Source: Desulfosediminicola ganghwensis | Lineage (GTDB): Bacteria; Desulfobacterota; Desulfobulbia; Desulfobulbales; Desulfocapsaceae | Direction: 5' to 3' | Length of the DNA: 64,000 nt | Assembly: GCF_005116675.2 (NCBI RefSeq) | Contig: NZ_CP050699.1 | Location: forward strand, 3,123,001 to 3,187,000 | The notes under the pieces: model-generated | Databases searched by the model: none | Told to the model about the DNA's origin: nothing | What the model saw: the letters and a program-made list of their open reading frames with translations, nothing else | Position numbers and translations under genes: made by a program | In this document: in pieces, positions 9,196-19,824 of the stretch | Layout of the letters: each line of letters begins with the position of its first letter | Position numbering within the stretch: position 1 is the first letter of the stretch

Positions 9196-10890
9196 TTAAA
9201 TTGCTCGTATCTGTGCCAGTAACTGTTCAGGCCGATATCCCCGTAACACAGCGCTGTGAGAAGGGCAGGTTGAGGCGCAGTTGCCACAACCTTTACAGAG
9301 AATCTCTGTCACTTCACAGATGGCTGTTTTGCTGTTAAAGGTAATCGCATCATAAGGGCAGACACTTATACAGCCCATACAACCGACACAGGTTTCTTCT
9401 GAGATCTCAGCCACAATTGCGCTTTTTACCAATTTATCCTTAAAGAGGATAGCTCCCACCCTGGAAGCAACACCGAGTCCCTGGGTCCTCGCCTCCACAG
9501 AGGTTGCGGGATAACGGGCGCTGCCGCAGACAAAGATGCCGTCAGCGGCAAAGTCTAAGGGGCGAAGTTTTGCATGGGCTTCTAAAAAGAAGCCGTTTTT
9601 ATCGGTCGGCACGCGCATCAGGCTGGCGACATCGGTAGAATCTTCTCTGGCAATAAGCGGGGTTGAAAGGACAACCAGATCAGATTTAATCTCTTTCGGG
9701 GTACCGAGAACGGCCTGATCGAAGGTAACCTTGTCTCCTGAAACCTCTGGAATGGACTGACCGTCAAACACGTGGAAATGTATTCCCATACCCCTGGCAT
9801 CCCAGAGCATCTGTTCTTTCACGTCGCCGTACATCTGCATATCGCGGTAGAGTACATGAACATTGGCAAGGGGGTATTGCCGTTTGATGTGCATGGCGTT
9901 TTTAACCGCGGTGAGGCAGCAGATGCGGGAGCAATATTCACGCTCTTCATTTCTGCTGCCTGCACACTGGATCATGACAATAGAGGTCGCGTTGAAGCTG
10001 TCCTTTTTGAGTCTTTGTTCCAGTTCATACTGGGTAATCACATTATCGCCGTTATGGCCCAGAAGACCATTCTCGATAAGCGGTACGGCCCCAGTGGCCA
10101 CAACAATACAACCAACAGTGGCTTCTACCGGGCCATTACCACTGTTTATGGCAACAGAGTAATTTCCGATGTAACCTTCGATTTTCTCGATGGTCGCGCT
10201 GGTGTATGAGGTGACTGCAGGAATTGCTGTTACTTTTTCAGCAAGGGCACCGATGGTGGCCTCAGATGATTCTCCATCGTCAAGCAGGTGAAGGTCGTTC
10301 ATCAACCCTCCAAATCTCTCCTGCTTTTCCACCAGCACGACCTCAAGACCCATTCCTGCCAATGCCTCTGAGGCAGATAATCCAGCAATACCTCCGCCGA
10401 TTATGAGTACTTTACGGTTCAGATCAGACTCGATATCGTCTTGAGGTTCGAGGGTGGTACTTTTCGCCACACCCATTCTCACCAGATCCTTGGCTTTGCT
10501 GGTGGCGATATCACGTTGGCCCATATGTACCCAGGAGCATTGATCACGAATGTTGACCATCTCGAAGAGATATGGATTCATACCGGCTTCCTCACAAGAG
10601 GAGGAAAACAACGGGTGGTGTGTTCGGGGTGAGCAGGAAGCAACCACGACCCGGTTCAGTTCATGGTCCTTAATTGCCTTTTGAATTTCGACAATGCCGG
10701 ACTCTGAGCAAGTGTAGAGGTTTTCCTTGGTATAAACCACACCGGGAAGAGTCGCTGCATATTCGGTTACCGATGTGCAGTCGAGATGTCCGGCGATGTT
10801 GGATCCGCAATCGCAGATAAATACCCCGACCCGCAAACTCTCTTTTTTGTTTGTACTCTTCTTATCCATGTCGATGTATACCTTTATCAA
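9196..10890 (-). CDS. HdrA-like protein, C-terminal half (split HdrA)
   Basis: 564 residues from a TTG at 10890 that overlaps the stop of the preceding hdrA half; an ATG 7 codons later is the alternative. It corresponds to the second half of the large fused HdrAs in this window. An N-terminal stretch has VGVFICDCGSNIAGHLD. It is followed by the conserved SCSPRTHHPLF and DQCSWVHM, an FAD-binding GGGIAGLSASEALAGMG, Cys-rich QCAGSRNEEREYCSRICC, and a C-terminal 2x[4Fe-4S] ferredoxin (CVGCMGCISVCP, CKGCGNCASTCP). It probably forms one HdrA-like unit with the 10887-12419 product. It lies 5' of mvhD1 and fdhBA, so it would receive electrons from formate dehydrogenase through MvhD. Confidence 0.88.
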   Translation of the reverse strand: MIKVYIDMDKKSTNKKESLRVGVFICDCGSNIAGHLDCTSVTEYAATLPGVVYTKENLYTCSESGIVEIQKAIKDHELNRVVVASCSPRTHHPLFSSSCEEAGMNPYLFEMVNIRDQCSWVHMGQRDIATSKAKDLVRMGVAKSTTLEPQDDIESDLNRKVLIIGGGIAGLSASEALAGMGLEVVLVEKQERFGGLMNDLHLLDDGESSEATIGALAEKVTAIPAVTSYTSATIEKIEGYIGNYSVAINSGNGPVEATVGCIVVATGAVPLIENGLLGHNGDNVITQYELEQRLKKDSFNATSIVMIQCAGSRNEEREYCSRICCLTAVKNAMHIKRQYPLANVHVLYRDMQMYGDVKEQMLWDARGMGIHFHVFDGQSIPEVSGDKVTFDQAVLGTPKEIKSDLVVLSTPLIAREDSTDVASLMRVPTDKNGFFLEAHAKLRPLDFAADGIFVCGSARYPATSVEARTQGLGVASRVGAILFKDKLVKSAIVAEISEETCVGCMGCISVCPYDAITFNSKTAICEVTEILCKGCGNCASTCPSHSAVLRGYRPEQLLAQIRAI

Positions 10891-12419
10891 GATACCTTGA
10901 GGAGTTTTTCCGTAGTTACAGCCTGCACGGCGCGAGAGGCAGCGCTTGATGCCTGAGCTACCGATTCAGGGATATCCATTGGCGAATGGGCACAGCCGCA
11001 GACAAAAATACCTTCTTTGGTGGTATCAAGCGGGCTGTTACGGCTGGTTTTGAAAAAGCCGAACTTGTTGAGTTTGATATCGAGTATACCGGCCAGATCT
11101 TTCATGCCACTGGTAGGCGCACAGGCAGTGGCCAGGACAACCATGTCGAATTCCTCACGCTTGACTTTCTGTTCCTGGGTGTCTTCGTAGACAAGTACCG
11201 GATTGTCGTTGGCACCTCTGACAATTTCTGCTACACGGCTGCGCTTATAGGTGATGTTCGAGTTATTGCTGCCGCGTACTTTGTACTCTTCAAATCCCTT
11301 ACCGACCGCCCGTATATCCATGCCGAAGATCACAGAGGTGGTATCATTGTCGTGCTCATGGGCGATAATTGCCTCTTTAATAGAGTGCATGCAGCAATAG
11401 CCGGAGCAGAAGGGATAGAAGCGAAGGTCGCGTGAGCCTACGCACTGGATGAAGGCGAGTTTCTTGGCTGTGGTAAAGTTTGCAGCACGTTCTTGCAAGT
11501 CTTTCAGTTCGGCTGTCAGGGCCTGATGCTCAATATATTTAGCTGCCCACTGGTCAAGATTGTCATCTCCGCCTGAACCGTTTTGCTGATATTCAGCGTA
11601 AAAATCGGCAGAGCTTTTGCCGTGCTTGTCTTCGAAACGAGTCAAGCCCCTGGCACCGCGGCCTTCGAGTTTTTCAAGTTCAGCGATTTTGTTGGTTACA
11701 GCGATATCTGACGGGCGATCCAAATGTCCGTGGGTCGGTCCGCTGGCGCTCAAGAAACGCTCGAACTCCATGGCTGTTATCACGTTGGGCAGATCGCGAT
11801 ACCTGTATTCCGGGATTTGCGAAGGGTCGAAAATGTCGTATCCGACTGAGCTGATAATTGCGCCGATATCGAGTGTTACAACCTCATCTTTCTGCTCAAA
11901 ATCAATCGCGTTTGCTTCACATTTTTTCTGGCAGATTCCGCACTTTTTGCCATTGAAGACACGACAGTGGTCGGTATCTATGGCGTGGGTGGAGGGAATA
12001 CCCTGGGCAAACCAGCTGTAGATGGCCTTTCTGGTGGAGTGCTTCTCATTATAAAGATCAGGCACATCTGTCGGGCATTTCTCGGTGCAGGCTCCGCAGC
12101 CGGTACACTTGTCGGCGTCGACGTAGCGGGCTTTCTTACGCACCTTGACCTTGAAGCAGCCAGCGCTGCCGGAAACTTCTTCAACGTCACTGTATGCCAT
12201 CAACTCTACATTGGGATGTCGACCGACATCCAGCATCTTAGGCGAGAGGATTCAGATGGCGCAGTCATTGGTAGGGAAGGTCTTGTCGAGCTGGGCCATT
12301 TTCCCGCCGATACTTGGCAGGGTTTCGACAAGGTAAACCTTGAAGCCCATTTCGGCCAGATCCAATGATGACTGTATGCCTGCGATACCGCCACCAATAA
12401 CAAGCATGTCCTTGTTCAC
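10887..12419 (-). CDS. hdrA: HdrA N-terminal half, selenoprotein
   Basis: 510 residues from a GTG at 12417-12419, preceded by GGAGG with 6-nt spacing. It opens with the FAD motif [19 protein letters not shown]. The TGA at 12252-12254 is Sec56 in FPTNDCAI[16 protein letters not shown]; hdrA3 has Cys at this spot (DCAMCMISPRM). A near-perfect SECIS follows. Next come a ferredoxin motif [12 protein letters not shown], a second [13 protein letters not shown] motif, the [19 protein letters not shown] cluster region, and the closing [16 protein letters not shown]. HdrA is the flavin subunit that bifurcates or confurcates electrons. The C-terminal half is supplied by the overlapping next gene. Confidence 0.92.
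12214..12231 (-). promoter_or_regulatory. SECIS hairpin of split hdrA
   Basis: A perfect 7-bp stem GGATGTC/GACATCC closed by the tetraloop GGTC starts 20 nt after the TGA at 12254-12252. Confidence 0.88.
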
Positions 12420-12615
12420 TATCGACCTCCTGTATTATGGGTAGGAGCCTGTTGTATTAAGCTCTTTTTCCCAACTCTTCATTATCGAGCAAAATAACTG
12501 CTCGCAATATATTGTGTATGGCTCCGCTAATTCTGCTAAACGGCTTGGAGTCTCGAAAAATCTCCTGCCTGAATGGTGAAAGACATCAATTCCCCACCCG
12601 TGGACTCCTGCGGCT

Positions 12616-13035
12616 CTATGCTGCTTCTTCTATTGCCAGAGGCCCAAGGGACTCGATTTCTTGCGAGAACTTTGTAGCGACCTCGGCGAACTTGGTTCCT
12701 TCGGCTGAAGAGATCCATTCGAGTCGTACCCGCCTTGGGTCGATACCGAGTATTTCGGCAAGCTGTTTTGCTGATCCGAACATTTTCTCCGCTTTTACAT
12801 TACCGTCCAGGTAATGGCAGTCACCGATGTGTCAGCCAGCCACAAGGACGCCGTCGGCACCATTTTTAAAGCCTTCGAGGATGAAGTTCGGATTAATCCT
12901 TCCTGAACACATCACGCGTACGATCCTGAGGGTGGGGGGATACTGAAACCGGCTGACACCGGCCAGATCCGCCGCCGAATAGGCGCACCAGTTACAGGCA
13001 AAGACCAGTATATTCGGTGTAAATTCCACGGACAT
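12616..13035 (-). CDS. mvhD: MvhD-like electron-transfer subunit, selenoprotein
   Basis: 139 residues with Sec68 from the TGA at 12832-12834: GVLVAG[14 protein letters not shown]. The first cluster motif is intact as [14 protein letters not shown]. After the TGA the frame runs on with family-like sequence ([16 protein letters not shown]) to the TAG at 12616-12618. A perfect hairpin follows the TGA. The start has AAGGAAG before it and lies 21 nt after the fused hdrA1, so HdrA1 and MvhD2 are probably partners. It should carry a [2Fe-2S] cluster and accept or donate electrons between HdrA and a dehydrogenase. The ordinary ORF ends at 67 residues. Confidence 0.93.
12798..12816 (-). promoter_or_regulatory. 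SECIS hairpin of MvhD2
   Basis: A perfect 7-bp stem CATTACC/GGTAATG with the loop TGGAC begins 15 nt after the TGA at 12834-12832. Confidence 0.87.
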
Positions 13036-13056
13036 TTTTTCTTCCTTACAATGTGG

Positions 13057-16000
13057 TTATCTGTCAAACGCCGTTTCAACCATAGTCAGAACTTCTTCAT
13101 CGCCAAAGTGGCGTACAGAGGCGGCTCCGGTGGGGCAGGCAACGGCGCACATGCCGCAACCTTTACAGAGGGCTTCCTGAACATTTGCGACTTTAACTCC
13201 ATCTGCGTTTTCAATGACGCTGATCGCATTGAACGGGCAGGCTGTCTCGCATTCGCCACAACCGCGGCACATGAATTCCTGTACATAGGAGACCACGCCT
13301 TCAACGGTTAAACTGTCTTTAGAGAGAGTCACCGCTGCACGAGATGCGGCTGCGGCCGCCTGGGCGATGGATTCCTCTATTGGCTTCGGATAGTGGGCCA
13401 TGCCTGCTAAAAAGATACCAGCGGTGGCGAACTCTACCGGGCGCAGCTTGGCATGGGCCTCATTAAAGAAGTTATCACTGTTGCAGGAGAGCTTGAACAT
13501 CTGGGCCAGTGGTTCGTTGTTACGAGGTTCAATGGCAGCAGCGAGAACCAGCAGGTCGACTCCAAGTTCAATATCAAGCCCTATCACGTGATCTTTAACG
13601 GTGATGGCAAGTCCGTCATCGGTGGCAGCCACCCTGGGTTTACCGTCCAGATCGTAGCGGATAAAAATGACGCCTTTTTCCCTCGCTTCTTTGTACAATG
13701 TCTCTCGTCGGCCGTAGGTACGTATATCCCGGTACATGACAAAGACATCACGGTCCGGGTTGGTATCTTTGAAATTGATCGCAGACTTTATGGAATGGGT
13801 GCAGCACACCTTTGAACAGTAGGGGTGCCCGGGTTCGCGAGAACCTACGCACTGTATAAAGGCGATAGAGCCAGCTTTGGCGATTGTATCATTGCCACCT
13901 TCACCCAGAGCACGATCAAGATCCAGATGGGTCATGACGCGGTCGTCCTGACCATAGAGATATTCGGTCGGTACGCTCTCGACGGCACCTGTGGCTATGA
14001 TGACCGCGCCGTGGTTGAGTTGTTGCTCTGTACCGTTCTGGTTTATAGTGGTTTCAAAGTTGCCGATAAAGCCGGAAGCGGATTTAATCGTGGTTTCAGG
14101 ATGGACAGTTACGCCAGGATGATCTTCAATCCCTTTGACCATATCGGCCAGCTTTTCCTGAATCGATTCGCCTTGCCAGGTTTTACCGAGGACCCTGGCG
14201 TTACCGCCAAGCTCTTTTTGCTCTTCGACCAGATGTACCTGAAAGCCCTGGTCGGCAAGGCCCAAGGCAGAAGTCATACCGGCAATGCCGCCGCCGATAA
14301 CAAGAGCGCTTCGATCAACACCGATTGTGGGTTGGCTCAAGGAAGTGATGAGTCTGGTTCGGGCTACAGACATGCGAACCAGGTCTTTGGCTTTCTGCGT
14401 TGCGGCTTCTTTGTCGTCGCTGTGAACCCAGGAGCATTGGTTGCGGATGTTGGCCATCTCAAACAGGTACTTGTTCAGGCCGGCATCACGCATGGTTTCC
14501 TGAAAGAGTTCTTCATGGGTTCTGGGAGTACAGGCGGCGACGACGACCCGGTTGAGCCCTTCTTTTTCTATTACCTCTTTGATCTTCATCTGGCTGTCCT
14601 GACTGCAGGTGAAGAGATTTTCTTCGACGTAGCTGACTCCAGGCAGGCTCCTGGCCATCTCGGCCACTGCAGGCACATCGACTATACCGCCGATGTTGGT
14701 TCCGCAATTACAGACAAATACACCGATTTTCGCTTCCTCGGTGGTGATATCCTTTTCTGCCGGGTACTCCTTGGTTTTGGTGAGAGCACCACGCGCTTTG
14801 GCCAGATCAGCCTCGGCCCAGCAGGCGGCTGCGCTCGCCTCCATAACGGAGTAGGGAATATCCTTGGGCTCCTGAAAGGCGCCGCAGACGTACACTCCCT
14901 GGCGTGACGTTTTGACCGGGGAAAAACAATCGGTTGCGGCAAAGTTGTCGGAGTTCAGTTTGATATCAAGTGTGCCGGCCAGGTCGATGACCTCTTTTGG
15001 GGTCTCCATGCCGACGGAGAGCACTACCATGTCGAATACTTCTTCATGGGTGGTACCGGCGTCATCGACGTAGCGAAGCTGCAGGCTTTTAGTCTCTCGG
15101 TCCTCGACGATGGAGTGGACTCTGGTTCTGACGAAGCGCACCCCCTGTTCTTCACGGGCACGATCGTAATAGGCTTCGAAATCTTTGCCGTAGGTCCGCA
15201 TATCCATGTAGAATATGGCGGTGTCCAGGTCGTTCGGCGCATGTTCTTTGGCGATAACAGCTTCTTTTACAGCGTACATGCAGCAGACTGAAGAACAGTA
15301 GCCATGATCACAGCGATTGATGTCCCGTGAGCCTATACACTGCAGCCAGGCGATTTTCTTGGGTTCCTCACCATCTGAAGGGCGAACCAGATGCCCCTGG
15401 TATGGGCCGGTGGCACTGAGGATACGCTCCATCTCCATGGATGTGATGACGTTGGCGTAGTTGCTGTACTGATAGTTGTCAAGATCGGAGGGGTCGAACG
15501 CGGCAAAGCCTGGTGCCAGGATTACAGAGCCGACGTTGAGAACTGTAGTGATCTCTTTCTGATCGAAATCTACGGCTCCGGTTGGGCAGACCTTGGCGCA
15601 AAATCCGCACTTGCCTTTCTTGAAATAAATACAGGTGTCAGCGTCGATGGCATATTTAAGTGGTACAGCCTGTGGGTTATCGACGTAAATCGCCTTTCTC
15701 TTGGCTAAATCTGCGTTAAAGGGGTCGCTGACTTTCTTGGGACATTTTACCGCGCACTCTCCACAGGCGATGCACTTGTCCATATCCACGTAACGGGGGT
15801 GTTCGACAAGTTCCACCTCAAAGTTCCCTGCTTCGCCTTTGAGAGAGGTGATTTCAGATAAGGTTTTAAGCTCTATGTTCAGGTGCCGGCCGACCTCGAC
15901 CAGTTTCGGTGAGATTACTCACATCGCACAGTCATTGGTGGGGAAGGTCTTGTCCAGCTGAGCCATTACCCCGCCAATGGAGGCGGATTTTTCTACCAGA

Positions 16001-16110
16001 TATACATAAAAACCTGAATCCGCGAGGTCGAGAGCTGTCTGCATTCCGGCGATACCGCTGCCGACAACGACTACAGAGCCTTGAACATTCTGAGGATTTG
16101 TTGAGCTCAT
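13057..16110 (-). CDS. hdrA: Large fused HdrA-like flavoprotein, selenoprotein
   Basis: 1017 residues with Sec64 from the TGA at 15919-15921: FPTNDCAM[15 protein letters not shown], a C-x-x-U pair. Domain order: N-terminal FAD fold ([17 protein letters not shown]); ferredoxin motif [42 protein letters not shown]; about residue 450 a second N-terminal-like block [12 protein letters not shown]; a second FAD fold [17 protein letters not shown]; then two C-terminal ferredoxin motifs ([24 protein letters not shown]). The length equals the sum of the two split halves downstream. The start follows TTGGAG and is 1 nt from the upstream stop. Partners are the HdrBC-like proteins upstream and MvhD2 downstream. 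It is cytoplasmic, with no membrane segments. Confidence 0.93.
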
Positions 16111-16111
16111 C

Positions 16112-17236
16112 TCATTTCTCCAATTCTATGTTCTCTGAAAGGTAGGAGTAAAGATCCTTTACCTCTACATCGATATCCGTATTCGATTTCGCGCAGGAGA
16201 GATGTATCTGGCACTTTGGACAGGCGGTGATAATGGTGCCGGCACCTGCTCTCTCGGCCTCCTGCAGTCGTTTTATCTGCATGGTTTTGGAGCATGAAGA
16301 ACACTCCATCCAGGCTGTGGTTCCGCAGCAGACGGCATTCTCCCTGTTGTTTTCCATCTCTCTGAGATCGGAGTCAGGGATGAGGCCGAGCAGGCTGCGT
16401 GGTTCTTCATATATGCCTGCTCTGCGTCCGAGGCGGCATGGATCGTGGTACGTTACGGAGCCATTACCGGAAGGGTTGAAGGAGACATCGGCTTTGGGCA
16501 GTTCCCTGGCTAAAAATTCAGAGATGTGAATGATCTCGAAGGGGAGTTCGCCGACAATGGCCGGGTAGCTTTCCATGAAGATTGAATATCCTTCAGGGCA
16601 GGAGAAGATAACCGTTTTCGCGCCGGAGGCCTTGATAGTCTCCACATTCTTTTTAGCGAGTTTGGCAAAGAGTTGCTCGTTACCACTCCAGAAGGCGTCG
16701 TGGCCACAGCAACGTTCATTATTGCTGACAACCGGCTCAATTCCCATTTTGTTCAGAACTTTCAGGATGGATTTGGCGCTATCGATCATCTGCAGATCGA
16801 GGTATTTGAAAACAACATCCTGATAGGGCAGGCAACCAACGAAGAAAAAGTAATCGCCTTTCTCCTGAATTTTGCCGCTCTCTTCGGCCCAGCTTATGCG
16901 ATTTTGCTTGAGGTCGCCGGACTGCAGAGTAGTGAGGGTCTGGAACACGCCGTGGTGGCTTTCGCGGGGAAGGTTGCCGGCTGCTATGGCTTTTTCGCGG
17001 TAGGTTCTGATAAATTCAGGGAAGTCGATCCCCACCGGACAGCGGTCGCTACAACGCGAACAACTCAGACATGCCCAGATATCTTTCGACTTCAGTATAT
17101 CTCCGTCTGGCTCCACCAGGGTTCTTTTTATCATTTGCCTTGGCGAGAAACCGGGGAGGTCGTAGCTGACAGGACAGCTACCTGTACATACCCCGCACTC
17201 CATGCAATAGTCGATCTGCTGTTTCGTGAGTTGCAT
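16112..17236 (-). CDS. HdrBC/HdrD-like CCG-domain iron-sulfur protein
   Basis: 374 residues. The N-terminus is an HdrC-like ferredoxin pair ([19 protein letters not shown], then [19 protein letters not shown]). The rest carries two cysteine-rich CCG modules: GCLPYQD...RCCGHDAF...SCPEG and DPCRLGRR...AVCCGTTAW...ACPKCQ. In HdrB such modules hold the noncubane [4Fe-4S] clusters that reduce disulfides. The protein sits between the selenoprotein HdrD-like gene and hdrA1, with its stop 1 nt from the hdrA1 start. It probably completes an HdrABC-like unit. All cluster Cys are present as Cys, unlike its upstream neighbour. The natural electron acceptor (a disulfide, DsrC or something else) cannot be told from sequence. 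Confidence 0.88.
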   Translation of the reverse strand: MQLTKQQIDYCMECGVCTGSCPVSYDLPGFSPRQMIKRTLVEPDGDILKSKDIWACLSCSRCSDRCPVGIDFPEFIRTYREKAIAAGNLPRESHHGVFQTLTTLQSGDLKQNRISWAEESGKIQEKGDYFFFVGCLPYQDVVFKYLDLQMIDSAKSILKVLNKMGIEPVVSNNERCCGHDAFWSGNEQLFAKLAKKNVETIKASGAKTVIFSCPEGYSIFMESYPAIVGELPFEIIHISEFLARELPKADVSFNPSGNGSVTYHDPCRLGRRAGIYEEPRSLLGLIPDSDLREMENNRENAVCCGTTAWMECSSCSKTMQIKRLQEAERAGAGTIITACPKCQIHLSCAKSNTDIDVEVKDLYSYLSENIELEK

Positions 17237-17352
17237 ACTAAAACCTAGTTATGTTGTGATAAGTTCTACGGTTAGCTGCAAAACTTCAGGATGGCCTGGT
17301 AGCGCCTGAAGACAACCTCCTGAAGGTTCTATTCTGCTCTTTGGGTCCCACC

Positions 17353-18669
17353 CTAAAATGCGGTTTCAGGGTGGAACACGTTGACATCCCTCAAATCGTC
17401 TTCAAGATAGGCACGCTCATTAGGACCAAGAATGCCCAGTGAGAGAGCTAGCAATGTCCAGAAGTGTACGACTCCGTAATTCCCGCCGAAATGGTGGGAG
17501 AGTTCATGGATCTGGGCATGGCAGTTATGGCAGCCGGCGATGCAGTATTGTGCGCCTGTAGCCTTAATCTGCTCGTCTTTGATGCGGCCATATTCGAGTC
17601 TCTGGTCCTTGAACCCGGACTGGAGGAAACCACCACCGCCGCCGCAGCAATAGTTATTCGACTTGTTGGGATACATTTCGACAACGTTTTCTTCACCAAC
17701 GACCGCCTTGATGGCATAGCGGAATTCGTCGGCTATAGCGTCACCAAAACTTTTACGAACGATCTGGCAGGGGTCCTGAATAGTGAACTTGATACCGAGT
17801 TCCTTGTTCCAGTCTGAGTTGGGCTTGAGCTTGCCTTCCCTGATCCACTTGCCGTAATATTCGTAGATGTTTTTTACGTCGAAGTTATGGTCGATGTTGA
17901 ATTTTTTCAGTCCGGCCCGGACTGCGAAGGTCACGTGACCTCACTCTGTATTGAGATACGTCTTGCACCTTAAGGCGTCCGCCCTCTCGGCCTTGGCCCT
18001 GACGATATGTTCCCAGTTTTCATTGTCGGCAAGGAACAGACAGTAGTTTTCGCCGCCCCAGGCAGTGGAGCTGTAGGTCCAGTTCGCTCCGGCCAGATGA
18101 AGAATTTTCCAGAGCGGGACCATTTCGTCCGGCTCGGTCATAGGCTCTCTGGAGTTCTGGTTCAGGAAAAATTCGGCACCCTCCTTATCTATAGGGGCTT
18201 CCATGTCGGCAAATTCAGGCTGGGACTCACGGTACTCTTCAAGTACATCGTTGACCACGAAGATGAAATCTTCAGTGGGTGTTCCCATTGCGGTTTTGGA
18301 TTCGCTTTTAACCGCAACGTCGCATGAACCCCGGATACCTTTGGGACGCTCGTCGCGAGGGCGTAATGCCCGAATGTTGAAAATCATCTGGGGAATGTCA
18401 ATCTGCATAGGGCATACATAAACGCAGCGTTGACACATGGTACACATCCACGGCCAGTCGGACTTTAACACTTCTTCGTCCATGCCGAGTACCAGCATTC
18501 GTAAGAACTTTCTGGGGTCCATGCCCTCGAGACCGGAGGCAGGACAACCCGAGGAGCAGAGTCCACAGGTGAGACATAGGCTGAGGTTGCCGTCGGGCAA
18601 CAGCTTTTTGATGTCGTCCAAAAAAGAACTTTCGGCTTTTCCTTTAATCTTTATTGCCGTGTCAGCCAT
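17353..18669 (-). CDS. HdrD/DsrK-like (Fe-S)-binding selenoprotein
   Basis: 438 residues if TGA at 17941-17943 is Sec243, within LNTE-Sec-GHVTFAVRAG. In DsrK/HdrD-like proteins the CCG-domain segment here normally reads E-C-G-H, so Sec replaces a cluster-region Cys. The N-terminus has two ferredoxin motifs (CLTCGLCSSGCPASGLEG, CTMCQRCVYVCPMQIDIPQ). The C-terminal part continues in the same frame with DPCQIVRKSFG, YCCGGGGGFLQSG and CHNCHAQIHEL, a complete CCG module. A perfect hairpin follows the TGA. AAGGAATT precedes the ATG. It is the first gene of the hdr-fdh operon and probably works with the next CCG protein as the HdrBC-equivalent. The unrecoded ORFs are 242 and 193 residues. Confidence 0.9.
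17908..17924 (-). promoter_or_regulatory. SECIS hairpin of the HdrD-like gene
   Basis: CAGTCC-GGGCC-GGACTG (6 bp, extendable to 7) starts 16-17 nt after the TGA at 17943-17941. Confidence 0.82.
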
Positions 18670-19411
18670 AATCTGAATTCCTTCTAAATGGATATTTATA
18701 AGGGTGATAAGCCGGGCTTTGGTAATAATTCAGGTGCCATATATAGGTGCGGTTCCGGTTGGGGGACCGCCTCAAATACTCAATTGGAACAATCCGCAGA
18801 CTAGCTCATTTGACCCTTGTTAGCAACTTTTTTCAAAGCATTTTAGATAAATGATCGAGGAGGGAAGCTTTGAGCTGTGTATGGTCCTTAACCCCCCGGT
18901 TTGAAATGGTTAATGAAGGCACAGGTGGTGACGGGAAATCCTGCTGCACGATTGTGCGAATTGTTCGCTATTGTGCAGCGCGAGGGGTGGTGTGGCTGCA
19001 TGAAATGGTCATGGATAGTGCTGCAACCTATTTGGATTGAAACACTATTTTTCAATTCTGTTTATGGGTGGCACACGTCAAAAAAATGATGAGATTCGTT
19101 CCGGCCATTTCGAGATGGTATTTTGCAATCGATCGGGAAGGGGGGATGCGTTGTGGGTGAATTCTCACATGTTGGAAGATATTGTCTCGGGAGTTGGCTC
19201 GTAAATCTAACAACGCAGCGATATTATGATCATCAGCTGAAAGAGAATTGCAAGATATGCTGGTGATTGAGTAACTTCTATGTCCCATGATCGTTCGGTT
19301 TTGCAAAGAAAATGATGAAAACACAATGAAAGGACGTATAATAAACTTTTGAATCTTTTGATGCGTAAAAGCTTGTTATGGAGGCCTGCAATAAAAGTAT
19401 GGTGAGGATAA
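18670..19411. other. Divergent intergenic region upstream of the hdr-fdh operon
   Basis: 742 bases between the divergent hdrD-like gene and the unknown protein at 19412. Short frames at 18901-19089 and 19052-19324 show no motif and no good ribosome site. An imperfect hairpin at 18749-18770 (GCGGTTCC with GGGACCGC) lies in the likely leader of the hdr operon. The promoters for both directions should be here; I cannot assign boxes with confidence. Confidence 0.5.
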
Positions 19412-19801
19412 ATGGGTAAAGATTTTATTCAAGTAACATTCGATTCAAACGATGTTCGCGAATGCAGCAGTGTTATCCTGGTTCCGGAGAAAGCTATGGC
19501 GGAACCCGGATATATCAAAACCATGTCGGTTGGTGAAGTAGCCAATATCAAACATGAGTTTCATGCCATGGCACAAATGGCGTATTACCAGTATCAGGAT
19601 GATGAACTTGATATTGTGTCAGTAGAGGGTGTAATCTCGGTATCACAAGGCGACATGTTGGAAATACTTGATTCGGGCATGGTGATTTGTCGTGATCCCG
19701 ATGGTGAGTTTCAGGTAGTTATCCATGCACAGTTGAATCGCAAAAAAATGCTAGAGACCACCAATCGGTATTGTACCCGTTGGGTCCGTCTTGACATCTG
19801 A
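19412..19801 (+). CDS. Uncharacterised 129-residue protein
   Basis: I do not recognise this family. The protein is soluble, acidic, without signal peptide or membrane segment, and has two scattered Cys only (CSS near residue 18, RYCTRW near the end), so it is not obviously a metal protein. ATG follows a GGTGAGGATAA stretch that is a fair ribosome site. The DUF166 selenoprotein begins about 20 nt downstream on the same strand, which suggests co-transcription and a shared role. The coding frame looks real by its codon pattern and by the absence of an overlapping better frame. Confidence 0.65.
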   Translation: MGKDFIQVTFDSNDVRECSSVILVPEKAMAEPGYIKTMSVGEVANIKHEFHAMAQMAYYQYQDDELDIVSVEGVISVSQGDMLEILDSGMVICRDPDGEFQVVIHAQLNRKKMLETTNRYCTRWVRLDI

Positions 19802-19824
19802 TTGATAACGATATGGAGGACAAT

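Noticed and set aside
13825-14907. 360-residue plus-strand ORF
   Set aside because: Antisense to hdrA1; the sequence has no motif and is explained by the GC pattern of the real gene.
5670-18669. UGA splits read as sequencing errors or pseudogenes
   Set aside because: All are UGA and never UAA/UAG, none involves a frameshift, all fall on Cys/Sec positions, and hairpins follow nearly every one. The true pseudogenes in this window have UAA and UAG instead.
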